DNA of 64,000 nt from Tenacibaculum sp. SG-28 (GCF_002954385.1 NZ_MQVY01000001.1:906892-970891), one strand, 5' to 3'. Positions 18,018-27,717 are shown, counted from the first letter of the stretch. The notes: generated by a model from the sequence alone, not told the origin. Numbers and translations are program-made.

Positions 18018-18044
18018 AAGCTCCATTAATTTGGGGCTTTTTTA
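18018..18044 (+). terminator. Terminator in the gene-poor region
   Basis: A 7-bp stem (18018-18024 with 18033-18039, one T-G pair) runs into seven T. It implies a plus-strand transcript from upstream with no clear gene. Confidence 0.65.
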
Positions 18045-18474
18045 TTTAATCCCAGATTATATACTACATCTAGACTAAAAAAAATAAAGAACATTAAAAA
18101 AAAATAGTAACAACTGTAACAAAATAGTTATTTCCTCGTCTATTTATTGTAACCGCGTATTAGGAGACATGGTTCTTACACCAATAGCCGTTTTTCTTTT
18201 TACAACAGGGTAAATATTTATATATTTAGAATTGGCACTAGCAATATTGTGTTTTAATTTCCGGTGAACTAGTAGCACCATTTAAGCGAAAATTAACTAG
18301 GAAGAAATATTGCCAATCCAGCAACAAAAGGAAATGTTAGGGTAATAAAATATATAAACAAATATTAGGAGGGATGGCTTTTGCAGAAATGGCCGTTCCT
18401 CTTTTTTTTTTAATTTTTTAATAAGTGGTTACCATACAAGAACGAAATCTAAATGTCTATTATATGACAATACA

Positions 18475-18506
18475 CCATAAAAACCACCTAAATAGGTGGT
18501 TTTTTC
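18475..18506 (-). terminator. Terminator after typA (bidirectional)
   Basis: A perfect 11-bp stem (18479-18489 with 18492-18502), T-rich on both strands, 30 bases past the typA stop. Confidence 0.8.
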
Positions 18507-18536
18507 GTTATTGTATGCAAGTTTTATTTTACAAAT

Positions 18537-20297
18537 TTAATTTTTACGTAAACGTAAACTTTCTGGGGTTACTTCTAAATATTCGTCATCTTTTATGTAT
18601 TCCATACACTCTTCTAGTGACATGTCTACCTTAGGTGCAATTTTCACACCATCATCAGAACCAGATGCACGCACGTTTGTTAATTTTTTACCTTTAATCA
18701 GATTCACTGCCAAATCATCTTGTTTCGCATTTTCGCCAACAACCTGTCCTTTATATATTTCTTGGTTAGGATCAATAAAGAATCGTCCTCTATCTTGTAA
18801 TCTATCTATGGCATAAGCAGTTGCCTTCCCAGCTTCCGAAGAGATGATAGCACCATTAACTAAGTCAGAAAACTCTCCTTTGTAAGCATCATATCCTCGT
18901 AATCGATGGTTAATAATAGCCTCCCCTTGTGTCGCAGTTAAGAGCTTGTTTCGTAAACCAATAAGTCCGCGAGAAGGAATATCAAATTCTAAATGCTGTA
19001 AATCTCCTTTTGGTTCCATTACCAAGAGGTCCCCTTTTCGCATGGTTACTAAATTAATAGCTTTACTTGCTAATTCTTCGGGAACGTCAATTACTAAAGT
19101 TTCATATGGCTCACATTTAACACCGTCAACATCTTTAAATATTACTTGCGGTCTTCCTACTTGAAGTTCATACCCTTCTCTTCTCATTGTTTCGATGAGT
19201 ACCGACAAATGCAATATCCCCCTTCCAAACACATTAAATTTATCTTCTGTGTCCGTATCTTCAACCCTTAGAGCTAAGTTTTTCTCTGTTTCTTTATACA
19301 ATCTATCTCTTAGGTGACGCGAAGTAACAAATTTTCCTTCTTTCCCGTAAAATGGAGAATTATTTATGGTAAATAACATACTCATAGTAGGCTTATCTAC
19401 CTCAATTCTTGGCAGTGCCTCAGGATTTTCAAGGTCTGCGATAGAATCACCAATTTCAAAATCATCAATACCAGTAATAGCACAGATATCGCCACTTCGA
19501 ACTTTACTTGTTTCCACTTTACCCATACCTTCGAAAACATGCAACTCTTTAATACGAACTTTTTTAGTAGATCCGTCTGCTTTACAAAGCATATAGTCTT
19601 TATTTTTTTCTAAATCTCCCCTAAAAACACGTCCGATTGCAATTCTTCCCTTAAAAGAAGAGTAATCTAAAGATGTAATTTGCATTTGTGGTGTACCTTG
19701 GCGATAAGGAGCTTCCGGAATGGTTTCCAAAACAGCATCCAATAAAGGGATGATATCTTCTGTAGGCTTTTGCCAATCCGTACTCATCCATCCATTCTTT
19801 GCAGAACCATATACCGTTGTAAAATCAAGCTGTTCCTCTGTAGCCTCTAATGCAAACATCAGATCAAACACCTTTTCATGTACTAAATCTGGAGTACAAT
19901 TTTCTTTATCTACTTTATTAACTACAACGATTGGAGTTAAACCTAATTCGATAGCTTTCCCTAGTACAAATCGAGTTTGTGGCATAGGACCTTCAAAGGC
20001 ATCTACCAATAATAAAACACCATCTGCCATTTTTAATACACGTTCTACTTCTCCACCAAAATCGGCGTGACCTGGGGTATCAATAACATTAATTTTTACG
20101 TCTTTATACGTTACGGATACATTTTTAGATAAGATTGTAATTCCTCTTTCTCTTTCTAAATCGTTATTATCTAATAATAAATCTTTTCGCTCTTTACGGT
20201 CGTCTAAAATTTTTGCTTGGTCTATAATTTTATCCACCAAAGTTGTTTTACCGTGGTCAACGTGTGCTATAATAGCGATATTTCTTATTGATTGCAT
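18537..20297 (-). CDS. typA: Ribosome-binding GTPase TypA/BipA
   Basis: A translational GTPase that assists 50S assembly and adaptation to cold and stress. 586 aa. G1 AHVDHGKTTLVDK (about 11-23), switch I RGITILSKN, G3 DTPGHADFGGEVE, G4 NKVDKENC and G5 GSAKNGW, then EF-Tu domain II, EF-G domain III and V and the BipA-specific C-terminal domain (NLIKGKKLTNVRASGSDDGVKI). Slightly shorter than the usual 600 aa but complete. A TACTTTTG -7 box lies about 25 bases upstream, and a terminator follows. Confidence 0.97.
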   Translation of the reverse strand: MQSIRNIAIIAHVDHGKTTLVDKIIDQAKILDDRKERKDLLLDNNDLERERGITILSKNVSVTYKDVKINVIDTPGHADFGGEVERVLKMADGVLLLVDAFEGPMPQTRFVLGKAIELGLTPIVVVNKVDKENCTPDLVHEKVFDLMFALEATEEQLDFTTVYGSAKNGWMSTDWQKPTEDIIPLLDAVLETIPEAPYRQGTPQMQITSLDYSSFKGRIAIGRVFRGDLEKNKDYMLCKADGSTKKVRIKELHVFEGMGKVETSKVRSGDICAITGIDDFEIGDSIADLENPEALPRIEVDKPTMSMLFTINNSPFYGKEGKFVTSRHLRDRLYKETEKNLALRVEDTDTEDKFNVFGRGILHLSVLIETMRREGYELQVGRPQVIFKDVDGVKCEPYETLVIDVPEELASKAINLVTMRKGDLLVMEPKGDLQHLEFDIPSRGLIGLRNKLLTATQGEAIINHRLRGYDAYKGEFSDLVNGAIISSEAGKATAYAIDRLQDRGRFFIDPNQEIYKGQVVGENAKQDDLAVNLIKGKKLTNVRASGSDDGVKIAPKVDMSLEECMEYIKDDEYLEVTPESLRLRKN

Positions 20298-20318
20298 TTT
20301 ACTACGTTAAATTTGGCG

Positions 20319-20326
20319 CAAAAGTA
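20319..20326 (-). promoter_or_regulatory. -7 box of typA
   Basis: On the minus strand TACTTTTG (TAnnTTTG) lies about 22 bases before the typA ATG. No clear TTTG box 19 bases upstream. Confidence 0.5.
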
Positions 20327-20411
20327 GTACATTATAATTTAATATGTTGTTTTTAAGCAAATCAATTTGATGTCAAAATGATTTTACTACTTTATCCTGT
20401 GTTTAAGAAGT

Positions 20412-20723
20412 TTACGAATCAGGATTTTTATCAGCAATATGCTCGGCATCTGTTGTAAAAGAACTCGGCAGAATATCGGGGATTAATTTTATTAAAAGCG
20501 GTAATAGAATTGCACCGCCCGGAAGCATAAAAACAGTAAATGCAGGAATCGCTTTGCAAATATCCAGCATTTGTGTTTTTACTTTTAATTTCTCTTCCTC
20601 GGTTAAGGGAGCTTGTAAAGATTTTTTTATAAGTGCTACTAATTCTTTACTTTCTTGAAGCTCTTTGGCCAATCTATTTTTATTAACCCGAATCGCCTCT
20701 TTTATTTCGGCAATGGTGGTCAT
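20412..20723 (-). CDS. LETM1-like domain protein
   Basis: 103 aa. The C-terminal segment FMLPGGAILLPLLIKLIPDI is the conserved membrane-associated core of LETM1-related proteins, preceded by a charged helical region (EEKLKVKTQMLDICKAIPAF). Function in bacteria is unknown. Eukaryotic LETM1 acts in mitochondrial cation exchange, which should not be assumed here. Its ATG overlaps the stop of the proline dehydrogenase gene by one base (TAATG), so they are co-translated. Confidence 0.72.
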   Translation of the reverse strand: MTTIAEIKEAIRVNKNRLAKELQESKELVALIKKSLQAPLTEEEKLKVKTQMLDICKAIPAFTVFMLPGGAILLPLLIKLIPDILPSSFTTDAEHIADKNPDS

Positions 20724-21886
20724 TATAACTTTCGACGAGCTTTCTCTGTTTTCAATAAATTTAATTCTCTTGAGGTTTGTCCTGCTACGGAGGTATTTTC
20801 TTCGGCTCTTCTAATTAAATAAGGCATAACATCTCTTACTGGTCCAAAAGGAACGTATTTGGCTACATTATAGCCTTCTTTTGCTAGGTTAAAACTAATA
20901 TGATCACTCATGCCATATAATTGGCCGAACCACATACGTTTATCATCTGCTTTTATGGCGTGTTTTTTTGCCAATTGTAATAAAAGGTACGAACTATTTT
21001 CATTATGCGTACCGGCAAAAATAGCCATATTTTTATGCTCCATCATGTAAGTAATAGCAGCGTCATAATTACGATCTGTGGCTGCTTTATCTTGACATAT
21101 TGGCGAATTATACCCTTTTTCCTCCGCTCTTGCTCTCTCTTTTTCCATGTAAGCTCCGCGTACTACTTTCATTCCTATGTGATAGCCTTTTTGATGAGCT
21201 CTTTGGTGCAGCTTTCTTAGGTATTCCATTCTATCATGACGATACATTTGCAGGGTATTGAAAACAATGGCTTTGTCTTTATTGTATATTTCCATTAATT
21301 CTTCTATCAAATCGTCTGCAGCATCTTGCATCCAACTCTCTTCAGCATCAATTAACAAAGGCACATTCTTTTCTATAGCAGCTTTACACACTTTGTGGTA
21401 ACGTGCAACAACTTTCTCCCACTCTTTTTTTTCTTCGTCTGTAAGCTTCTCCCCTTCCGTTAATTTTTGATACAACGCAAACCTTCCAAATCCTGTTGGT
21501 TTAAAAACAGCATATGGTATAGAGTTTTTCTCTCTAGCAAACTCTATAGTTTTTAAAGTCATTTCCAAAGCATTCTCAAATTGCGTTTCATCCTCTTTTC
21601 CTTCTACAGAGTAATCCAGGATACTACACACCTTTCCCTTCATGTACATATTCTCAATATTTGGAAGGCAATCGTCTTCTGTTACTCCTCCACAAAAATG
21701 ATCAAATACCGTTGATCTAATAAGACCTTCGATAGGAAGATGTGCCTTTAAAGCAAAATTAGTAACCGCGGTTCCAATGCGAACCATAGGCTGATTCTGA
21801 ATTAATTTAAACAGAAAATAAGCTCTTTCTAGCTCTGAATCAGACTTTAATTTAAATGCCGTTTCCGTGTTGTCAAATAATTTCAT
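20723..21886 (-). CDS. Proline dehydrogenase
   Basis: FAD enzyme that oxidises proline to pyrroline-5-carboxylate. 387 aa, the single-function form. TIM-barrel features: LLIDAEESWMQDAADD, IVFNTLQMYRHDR, GMKVVRGAYMEKERARAEEK (FAD/substrate-binding strand with the R-G-A-Y motif), AGTHNENSS, FGQLYGMSDHISFNLAKEGY and the C-terminal YVPFGPVRDVMPYLIRRAEEN with the substrate-binding Arg pair. The second enzyme of proline catabolism (P5C dehydrogenase) is not in this window. It precedes and overlaps the LETM1-like gene and is divergent from aroB. Confidence 0.95.
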   Translation of the reverse strand: MKLFDNTETAFKLKSDSELERAYFLFKLIQNQPMVRIGTAVTNFALKAHLPIEGLIRSTVFDHFCGGVTEDDCLPNIENMYMKGKVCSILDYSVEGKEDETQFENALEMTLKTIEFAREKNSIPYAVFKPTGFGRFALYQKLTEGEKLTDEEKKEWEKVVARYHKVCKAAIEKNVPLLIDAEESWMQDAADDLIEELMEIYNKDKAIVFNTLQMYRHDRMEYLRKLHQRAHQKGYHIGMKVVRGAYMEKERARAEEKGYNSPICQDKAATDRNYDAAITYMMEHKNMAIFAGTHNENSSYLLLQLAKKHAIKADDKRMWFGQLYGMSDHISFNLAKEGYNVAKYVPFGPVRDVMPYLIRRAEENTSVAGQTSRELNLLKTEKARRKL

Positions 21887-21991
21887 CAGGTGCGTTTATT
21901 ATGGATTATTTTTCGATTACAAATATACTTGAGAAGAGCGACATTTTTCAATTTTTTCTATTTAATTTGCATTCTTATAAAAAGGAATAAA

Positions 21992-23050
21992 ATGGTCTCT
22001 ATACAAGCAGAAACATACCCAATACACTTCAACGAAAAAGCATATAATGAACTCGCTAAACACATTGTGGAAAATGCTTATTCGTCAATTTTTATTTTGG
22101 TAGACACTAATACGATAGAATTTTGCTACCCTCGATTCATACAGTTGCTAGAAACAGACAAAAACATTGAGGTTATCCAGATAGATGCTGGTGAAGTTTA
22201 TAAAAATATGGAAACCTGTATAGGTGTTTGGAATGCCATGACGGAACTCGGTGCAGATAGACATAGCTTACTCATTACCCTTGGAGGTGGCGTAGTAACA
22301 GATTTGGGAGGATTTGTGGCCGCTACGTTTAAAAGAGGTATAGATTTTATTAATATTCCGACAACTTTGCTAAGTATGGTGGATGCCTCTGTTGGCGGTA
22401 AAACAGGTATAGATTTAGGCGTGTTAAAAAATCAAATTGGAGTTTTTTCTAATCCTAAAATGATCGTTATTGATCCGGAATACTTACATACCCTCTCGGA
22501 AAGAGAGATACGTTCTGGTACTGCAGAAATTTTAAAGTACGGAATGACACATGACAAAAATTTATTTAACCAAATAAAAGATAACCTACACTTAAATATC
22601 ATCACGCTAATTCACCGATCTATAGAAATTAAAAACACAGTGGTACTTGAGGACCCACTTGAACAAAATGTTAGAAAAGTTTTGAATTGGGGGCATACCA
22701 TAGGTCATGGAATAGAATCGTATTTTTTAGAGAATGCATCGAAAGAAAATTTAACACACGGTGAAGCGATTGCTATTGGTATGGTTTGTGAAGCCTTCAT
22801 TTCTAATAAACTATTAAATTTCCCAAAGGAGCACCTAAACGATATCAAAAACACGATTATTTCTCTATTCGGTAAAGCGGAAATATCTGATCAAGACGTG
22901 CCATATATCCTAAACTATATGAAACACGATAAAAAGAATGTTGGCGGAGAAATACAATTCGTTCTCTTAGAAAACTTTGAGCATTTTAAAATAAACAGAA
23001 GGGTTTCCAATGTTTTGATTGAAGAAAGTTTGATGTTTTATTCCAGGTAA
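21992..23050 (+). CDS. aroB: 3-dehydroquinate synthase
   Basis: Second step of the shikimate pathway: DAHP to 3-dehydroquinate, NAD- and metal-dependent. The chosen start ATG 21992 follows AAAGGAATAAA and gives 352 aa, the family length. An upstream frame to 21890 reads as hydrophobic nonsense over the divergent promoter region. Signatures: LGGGVVTDLGGFVAATFKRG (NAD loop), IPTTLLSMVDASVGGKTGID, then Glu in GTAEILKYG and the metal His in GHTIGHGIE and THGEAIAIGM. It faces bshA tail-to-tail, with 55 bases between. Confidence 0.95.
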   Translation: MVSIQAETYPIHFNEKAYNELAKHIVENAYSSIFILVDTNTIEFCYPRFIQLLETDKNIEVIQIDAGEVYKNMETCIGVWNAMTELGADRHSLLITLGGGVVTDLGGFVAATFKRGIDFINIPTTLLSMVDASVGGKTGIDLGVLKNQIGVFSNPKMIVIDPEYLHTLSEREIRSGTAEILKYGMTHDKNLFNQIKDNLHLNIITLIHRSIEIKNTVVLEDPLEQNVRKVLNWGHTIGHGIESYFLENASKENLTHGEAIAIGMVCEAFISNKLLNFPKEHLNDIKNTIISLFGKAEISDQDVPYILNYMKHDKKNVGGEIQFVLLENFEHFKINRRVSNVLIEESLMFYSR

Positions 23051-23105
23051 ATACATTCAAAGCCAAAGGATAGTCCTTACTGCCTTATGAAACACAGATA
23101 ACACA

Positions 23106-24224
23106 TTAACAATCTTTGTATATCGACTCGTATTGTGTAACTACGTTTTCCAAAGAAAAAGTTTTAATATGCTGTTTAGCGTTGCTTTTAAAAGAAGCTA
23201 ATAAAGCATCGTCTTTCAGTATTTTAATTGCATCTTTTGCCATATTATCAATATCTCCAACATTGCTAAGATAACCTGTTTGTCCGTCTACATTAACCTC
23301 TGGTAAACCACCTGCATTGGTAGAAATAATTGCGTTTCCAGCCGCCATTGCCTCTAGCGCAGCCAAACCAAAACTTTCTGTCTCTGATGGAAGTAAAAAC
23401 AGATCTGAAAGACATAATATTCTTGCCACATCGCTGCTATTTCCTAAAAACATTACTTTATCCTCAATACCTAATTTTTTAACTAAATTTTCAGCTTTGA
23501 AACGGTCCGGACCATCGCCAACCATTAGTAATTTAGATGGAATTTGCTTTTGTACCCTATAAAAAATCTCCACGACATCCTTTGTTCTTTTCACTGGTCT
23601 AAAGTTACTTATGTGGGTTACAATTTTTTCTGTTTCATAGGCCAAAGCACTTCTTTTGCATTCTTGTTTGTCTATAATATCGTATTTGGACCCATCGATA
23701 AAATTGTAAACTACTTTAATTTCTTTGGTAATATTGAACAATCGCATGGTATCATTTTTGAGACTATTTGATACTGCAGTTACCTCATCCGATTTGTTAA
23801 TACTAAATTCTACCGCTGTTTTATAGGTTGGATGACTTCCCACTAAAGTAATATCGGTTCCGTGTAATGTGGTCACTACTTTCACTTTTATTCCTTTATC
23901 AAATAGCATTTTCTTAGCCATGTATGCAGCATACGCATGCGGAATTGCATAATGTACGTGCAATACTTCTAAAGTATACTTTTCTACAATTTCTACCATT
24001 TTGCTAGACAAAGCTAATTCATATGGTTGGTATTGAAAAAGCGGATATTCTTCCAGAATAACCTCGTGAAAATGTAATTTGTTGGATATAAAGTCCAAAC
24101 GTACAGGTTGGTTGTATGTAATAAAATGTACCTCGTGTCCTTTATTTGCGAGTGCCATTCCTAATTCTGTTGCCACAACACCACTACCTCCAAATGTTGG
24201 ATAACAAACTATACCTATTTTCAT
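23106..24224 (-). CDS. bshA: N-acetyl-alpha-D-glucosaminyl L-malate synthase
   Basis: First step of bacillithiol synthesis: transfers GlcNAc from UDP-GlcNAc to L-malate. 372 aa GT-B glycosyltransferase (GT4). The start MKIGIVCYPTFGGSGVVATE and HVHYAIPHAYAAYMAK are specific to BshA, with TTLHGTDITLVG, SNFRPVKRTKDV, MVGDGPDR and the C-terminal PSETESFGLAALEAMA (catalytic E-x7-E region). Indicates the organism makes bacillithiol rather than glutathione as its low-molecular-weight thiol. bshB and bshC are not nearby. Monocistronic as far as can be seen. Confidence 0.93.
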   Translation of the reverse strand: MKIGIVCYPTFGGSGVVATELGMALANKGHEVHFITYNQPVRLDFISNKLHFHEVILEEYPLFQYQPYELALSSKMVEIVEKYTLEVLHVHYAIPHAYAAYMAKKMLFDKGIKVKVVTTLHGTDITLVGSHPTYKTAVEFSINKSDEVTAVSNSLKNDTMRLFNITKEIKVVYNFIDGSKYDIIDKQECKRSALAYETEKIVTHISNFRPVKRTKDVVEIFYRVQKQIPSKLLMVGDGPDRFKAENLVKKLGIEDKVMFLGNSSDVARILCLSDLFLLPSETESFGLAALEAMAAGNAIISTNAGGLPEVNVDGQTGYLSNVGDIDNMAKDAIKILKDDALLASFKSNAKQHIKTFSLENVVTQYESIYKDC

Positions 24225-24387
24225 ACTATTAAGATTAATGTAAACTACTCAAAATGTTATTCTATCTGCTTTGCACCTAAAAACAAATAATGTTTTCAAG
24301 GAAATATTCTAAATTCTACCTTTAGAAATTAAAATTAAACCGATTGTAAATTTAAGGCTTATTGCTTTTAATTGGTCGAATTATTCC

Positions 24388-24434
24388 AATAAAAACACCG
24401 TTATGTCTTCGATAGTATAGACAAAACGGTGTTT
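24388..24434 (-). terminator. Terminator after the transketolase N-half gene
   Basis: A 10-bp outer stem (24393-24402 with 24425-24434) with an inner TGTCT/AGACA stem is followed on the minus strand by TTTATT. It lies about 45 bases past the stop. Confidence 0.75.
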
Positions 24435-24477
24435 ACTATTTTCCAAGTAGTTAACAAAGTAACTACTTATGATAATA

Positions 24478-25323
24478 TTAATAATCTCCTAATGTTTCTG
24501 GGTTTTGTGCTAAAGCACTAACTAATTGTTCGTCATTTGGAGCCTTACCATGCCATGCATGCGTATGCATCATAAAATCAACACCATTACCCATCTCTGT
24601 ATACAACAAAACACATACCGGTTTCCCTTTTCCCGTTCTAGATTTTGCCTCAGACATACCTTTTAGTATAGAATCTATGGTATTACCTTCCTTAATTTCA
24701 AGAACGTCCCAATCAAAAGCTTCAAATTTTGCTTTTAAACTTCCCATGGGAAGAACATCGTCTGTCGCACCATCAATCTGTTTTTCATTAACATCTACGG
24801 TAGCTATTAAATTGTCAACTTTCTTTCCTGCTGCATACATTGCCGCTTCCCAAATCTGTCCTTCTTGTAATTCACCATCTCCGTGCAAAGAGTATACGAT
24901 ACCCGCATCTTTATTAAGCTTTTTGGCCGCTGCTGCTCCAATTGCAACACTCATTCCTTGTCCTAAAGAACCAGATGCAATTCTAACTCCTGGCAATCCT
25001 TCATGCGTTGTTGGGTGCCCTTGTAAACGAGAATCTAATTTTCTAAAGGTATTTAATTCCGCTACCGGAAAAAAACCACTACGAGATAAAACACTGTAAT
25101 ACACAGGAGATATATGGCCGTTAGATAAAAAGAAAAGATCTTCATTGGTGCCGTTCATATCAAAATCTGTACTGTATTCCATGATTTCTTGATACAAACA
25201 GCTAATAAACTCGGCACATCCTAAAGAACCTCCTGGATGCCCTGAATTAACAGCATGAACCATGCGAAGGATATCTCTTCGAACTTGTTGTGTAAAATCT
25301 TGTAGTTTTTGTGTTGTTGACAT
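24478..25323 (-). CDS. Transketolase, N-terminal (TPP-binding) subunit
   Basis: Half of a split transketolase, pentose phosphate pathway. 281 aa with His in NSGHPGGSLGCAEF, the TPP/Mg motif SLHGDGELQEGQIWEAAMYA (G-D-G...) and KVDNLIATVDVNEKQIDG. The pyrimidine-binding and C-terminal domains reside in a separate protein that in relatives is normally encoded immediately downstream. Here a terminator and then bshA follow, so the C-half must lie elsewhere. A TACTTTTG -7 box lies about 22 bases upstream of the ATG. Confidence 0.93.
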   Translation of the reverse strand: MSTTQKLQDFTQQVRRDILRMVHAVNSGHPGGSLGCAEFISCLYQEIMEYSTDFDMNGTNEDLFFLSNGHISPVYYSVLSRSGFFPVAELNTFRKLDSRLQGHPTTHEGLPGVRIASGSLGQGMSVAIGAAAAKKLNKDAGIVYSLHGDGELQEGQIWEAAMYAAGKKVDNLIATVDVNEKQIDGATDDVLPMGSLKAKFEAFDWDVLEIKEGNTIDSILKGMSEAKSRTGKGKPVCVLLYTEMGNGVDFMMHTHAWHGKAPNDEQLVSALAQNPETLGDY

Positions 25324-25344
25324 TGTTGTTATTTTTTAATAGGA

Positions 25345-25352
25345 CAAAAGTA
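25345..25352 (-). promoter_or_regulatory. -7 box of the transketolase N-half gene
   Basis: On the minus strand TACTTTTG (TAnnTTTG), about 22 bases before the ATG. Confidence 0.5.
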
Positions 25353-25494
25353 ATTGTTTCAATAAGAATTAACAATTACTTTCCTGTTTATTGTTAGACC
25401 ATATTTAAAAATTGAAATAGTTTATAAAACAAGAATACTAACAAAAAAAGCAAAAGAGTCTTCTTTTGCTTTTTTGGTGTAATTATACTAAATT

Positions 25495-27693
25495 TTAATT
25501 GGCTACATCACTAGTGAACTTTATACGCATCAAGCGAAGTTCTTCATCGTCATAATCTCCGTCAAACTCATCTAATGCAGTTTGTATTTTATCGGATTCA
25601 GCCTCCATAAAATAGTCGTGAATTTCTTCTTGTTGGTCTTCGTCTAAGATATCATCAATTGCATAATCAATGTTTAATTTAGTTCCTGAAAAAACAATTG
25701 CTTCCATTTCCTTTATTAATTCTGTCATTTCGAGACCTTTTGATTTTGCAATATCTTCTAAAGGTAATTTTCTATCGGTATTTTGAATTATGTATAATTT
25801 TAAACCAGAATTAACACCGGTACTCTTTACGATTAAGTCGTCTGGTCGAACAATATCGTTGTCTTCAACATAATTGGCTATTAATTCTACAAACTCCTTT
25901 CCATATTTTCTCGCTTTACCCTCTCCTACACCGTGAACCTTTGCTAGTTCTTCAAGCGTAATAGGATATTTTAATGCCATATCATCAATAGAAGGATCTT
26001 GAAAGACTGCAAATGGTGGCACGTTTAATTTTTTTCCAACGTGCTTTCGCAATTCACGCAAAATTTCCACTAGTTTACTGTCCACCCCAGAACCAATTGA
26101 TTTTTCGTTGGTGATAATAGTTCCATCATCGTCGGTATTATAAACGTGATTCTCTGTCATCATAAAAGAGGATGGGTTTTCTAAAAATGCCAATCCTTCC
26201 TTGGTTATTTTCAGAACGCCATATTGTTCAATTTCCTTTTTTATATAATCGGCCACTAAAACTTGTCGTATCAGAGCCATCCAATAATGATTATCTTTAT
26301 TCTTACCACAGCCAAAAAAAGGTTGACTAACTGTTTTGTGCGATTTTAACAGGGCATTTTCATTGCCAATTAAAGTGTTTACAATCTCCTTGGGTTTGTA
26401 CATTTCGTTGGTCTTTTTAATTACATTAAGTAATTTAACGACCTCTTCTTTAGCTTCGTGTTTTTTCTTAGGATTACGCATGTTGTCATCCATATCTGCA
26501 CCATCTCCCTTAACTTCATCGAAATCTTCACCAAAATAATGCAAGAGATACTTTCTTCTATTCATCGATGTTTCCGCGTAACCAACTACCTCTTGTAAAA
26601 GCGCATGACCGACTTCTTGTTCTGCCACTGGTTTATTGGCCATAAATTTTTCTAACTTTTCAATATCTTTATAAGAATAAAAAGTTAAACAATACCCTTC
26701 TCCTCCATCTCTACCAGCCCTTCCTGTCTCTTGGTAATACGATTCTAAACTTTTCGGAATATCATGATGAATAACGAAGCGAACGTCTGGTTTATCAATT
26801 CCCATACCGAAGGCTATAGTAGCTACCACAACATCACAGTCTTCCATTAGAAACATATCTTGATGTTTTGCTCTAGATTTTGCATCTAAACCAGCGTGGT
26901 ATGGCACTGCTTTAATGCCATTCACCTGGAGAACCTGTGCAATTTCTTCCACTTTTTTTCTACTTAAACAATAAATAATTCCGGATTTCCCAATACGCTG
27001 TTTTATAAATCTGATAATATCTTTCTCAACATCCTTTGTCTTTGGTCGAACCTCGTAGAATAAATTGGGTCGATTAAAGGAAGCTTTAAATACATTCGCA
27101 TCCACCATCCCTAAAGTTTTCAATATATCTTCTTGAACTTTTTGTGTGGCAGTTGCTGTCAAACCGATTATTGGAACGTTATCAATTTGGCGTATTATGT
27201 TTCTTAAATTTCTGTATTCTGGTCGAAAATCGTGACCCCACTCCGATATACAGTGGGCTTCGTCGATTGCGACAAAAGATATGTTCTGTTCTCTCAAAAA
27301 AAGAACGTATTCTTCTTTGATGAGAGATTCTGGAGCCACATAAAGTAATTTTGTGATCCCATTTTCTATATCCGATTTAACTTTAGCTACTTCAGATTTA
27401 TTTAAGGAAGAGTTAAGAACATGGGCTATTCCATGATTTTCTGAAATGCCTCGTATGGCATCTACTTGGTTTTTCATCAAAGCAATTAGCGGGGATACTA
27501 CAATTGCTGTTCCGGGCTTCATTAGCGCTGGCAGTTGATAACAGAGCGATTTACCACCTCCTGTCGGCATTATAACAAAAGTGTTTTTATTACTCAAAAC
27601 ACTATTAACAACTCCTTCTTGTAAACCTTTAAATTTACTAAACCCAAAATTTTTCTTTAGTGATTTGTATAAATCTGTTTGCTCTACCTCCAT
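25495..27693 (-). CDS. recQ: ATP-dependent DNA helicase RecQ
   Basis: A 3'-5' helicase for recombination and fork repair. About 732 aa from MEVEQTDLYKSLKKNFGFSK. Walker A MPTGGGKSLCYQLPAL, DEAH box AIDEAHCISEWGHDFRPEYR, motif III GLTATAT, motif VI QETGRAGRDGGEGYCLTFYS, RQC zinc-binding/winged-helix region (about 350-520) and a C-terminal HRDC domain (LRELRKHVGKKLNVPPFAVF), followed by a helical, acidic tail typical of Bacteroidota RecQ. A frame start 63 bases upstream is rejected because a TAGATTTG promoter box lies between it and ATG 27693. Divergent from kdsD. Confidence 0.95.
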   Translation of the reverse strand: MEVEQTDLYKSLKKNFGFSKFKGLQEGVVNSVLSNKNTFVIMPTGGGKSLCYQLPALMKPGTAIVVSPLIALMKNQVDAIRGISENHGIAHVLNSSLNKSEVAKVKSDIENGITKLLYVAPESLIKEEYVLFLREQNISFVAIDEAHCISEWGHDFRPEYRNLRNIIRQIDNVPIIGLTATATQKVQEDILKTLGMVDANVFKASFNRPNLFYEVRPKTKDVEKDIIRFIKQRIGKSGIIYCLSRKKVEEIAQVLQVNGIKAVPYHAGLDAKSRAKHQDMFLMEDCDVVVATIAFGMGIDKPDVRFVIHHDIPKSLESYYQETGRAGRDGGEGYCLTFYSYKDIEKLEKFMANKPVAEQEVGHALLQEVVGYAETSMNRRKYLLHYFGEDFDEVKGDGADMDDNMRNPKKKHEAKEEVVKLLNVIKKTNEMYKPKEIVNTLIGNENALLKSHKTVSQPFFGCGKNKDNHYWMALIRQVLVADYIKKEIEQYGVLKITKEGLAFLENPSSFMMTENHVYNTDDDGTIITNEKSIGSGVDSKLVEILRELRKHVGKKLNVPPFAVFQDPSIDDMALKYPITLEELAKVHGVGEGKARKYGKEFVELIANYVEDNDIVRPDDLIVKSTGVNSGLKLYIIQNTDRKLPLEDIAKSKGLEMTELIKEMEAIVFSGTKLNIDYAIDDILDEDQQEEIHDYFMEAESDKIQTALDEFDGDYDDEELRLMRIKFTSDVAN

Positions 27694-27717
27694 CCTTTTA
27701 AGCTCATATTTAAAATA

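Larger units (their letters stand above)
17346..18474. other. Long gene-poor stretch around the island's right end
   Basis: More than 1 kb without a convincing gene. It holds the right 25-bp repeat, attR, a 29-codon open frame (17927-18016) ending at a terminator, a duplicated SD-ATGG motif (18159-18210 and 18362-18410), and between the two motif copies a frame reading SGELVAPFKRKLTRKKY that may be a gene remnant. Confidence 0.5.

Noticed and set aside
21890..21991. 34-codon extension of aroB
   Set aside because: Hydrophobic, Phe-rich and unlike the family; ATG 21992 has a better upstream purine site and gives normal length.
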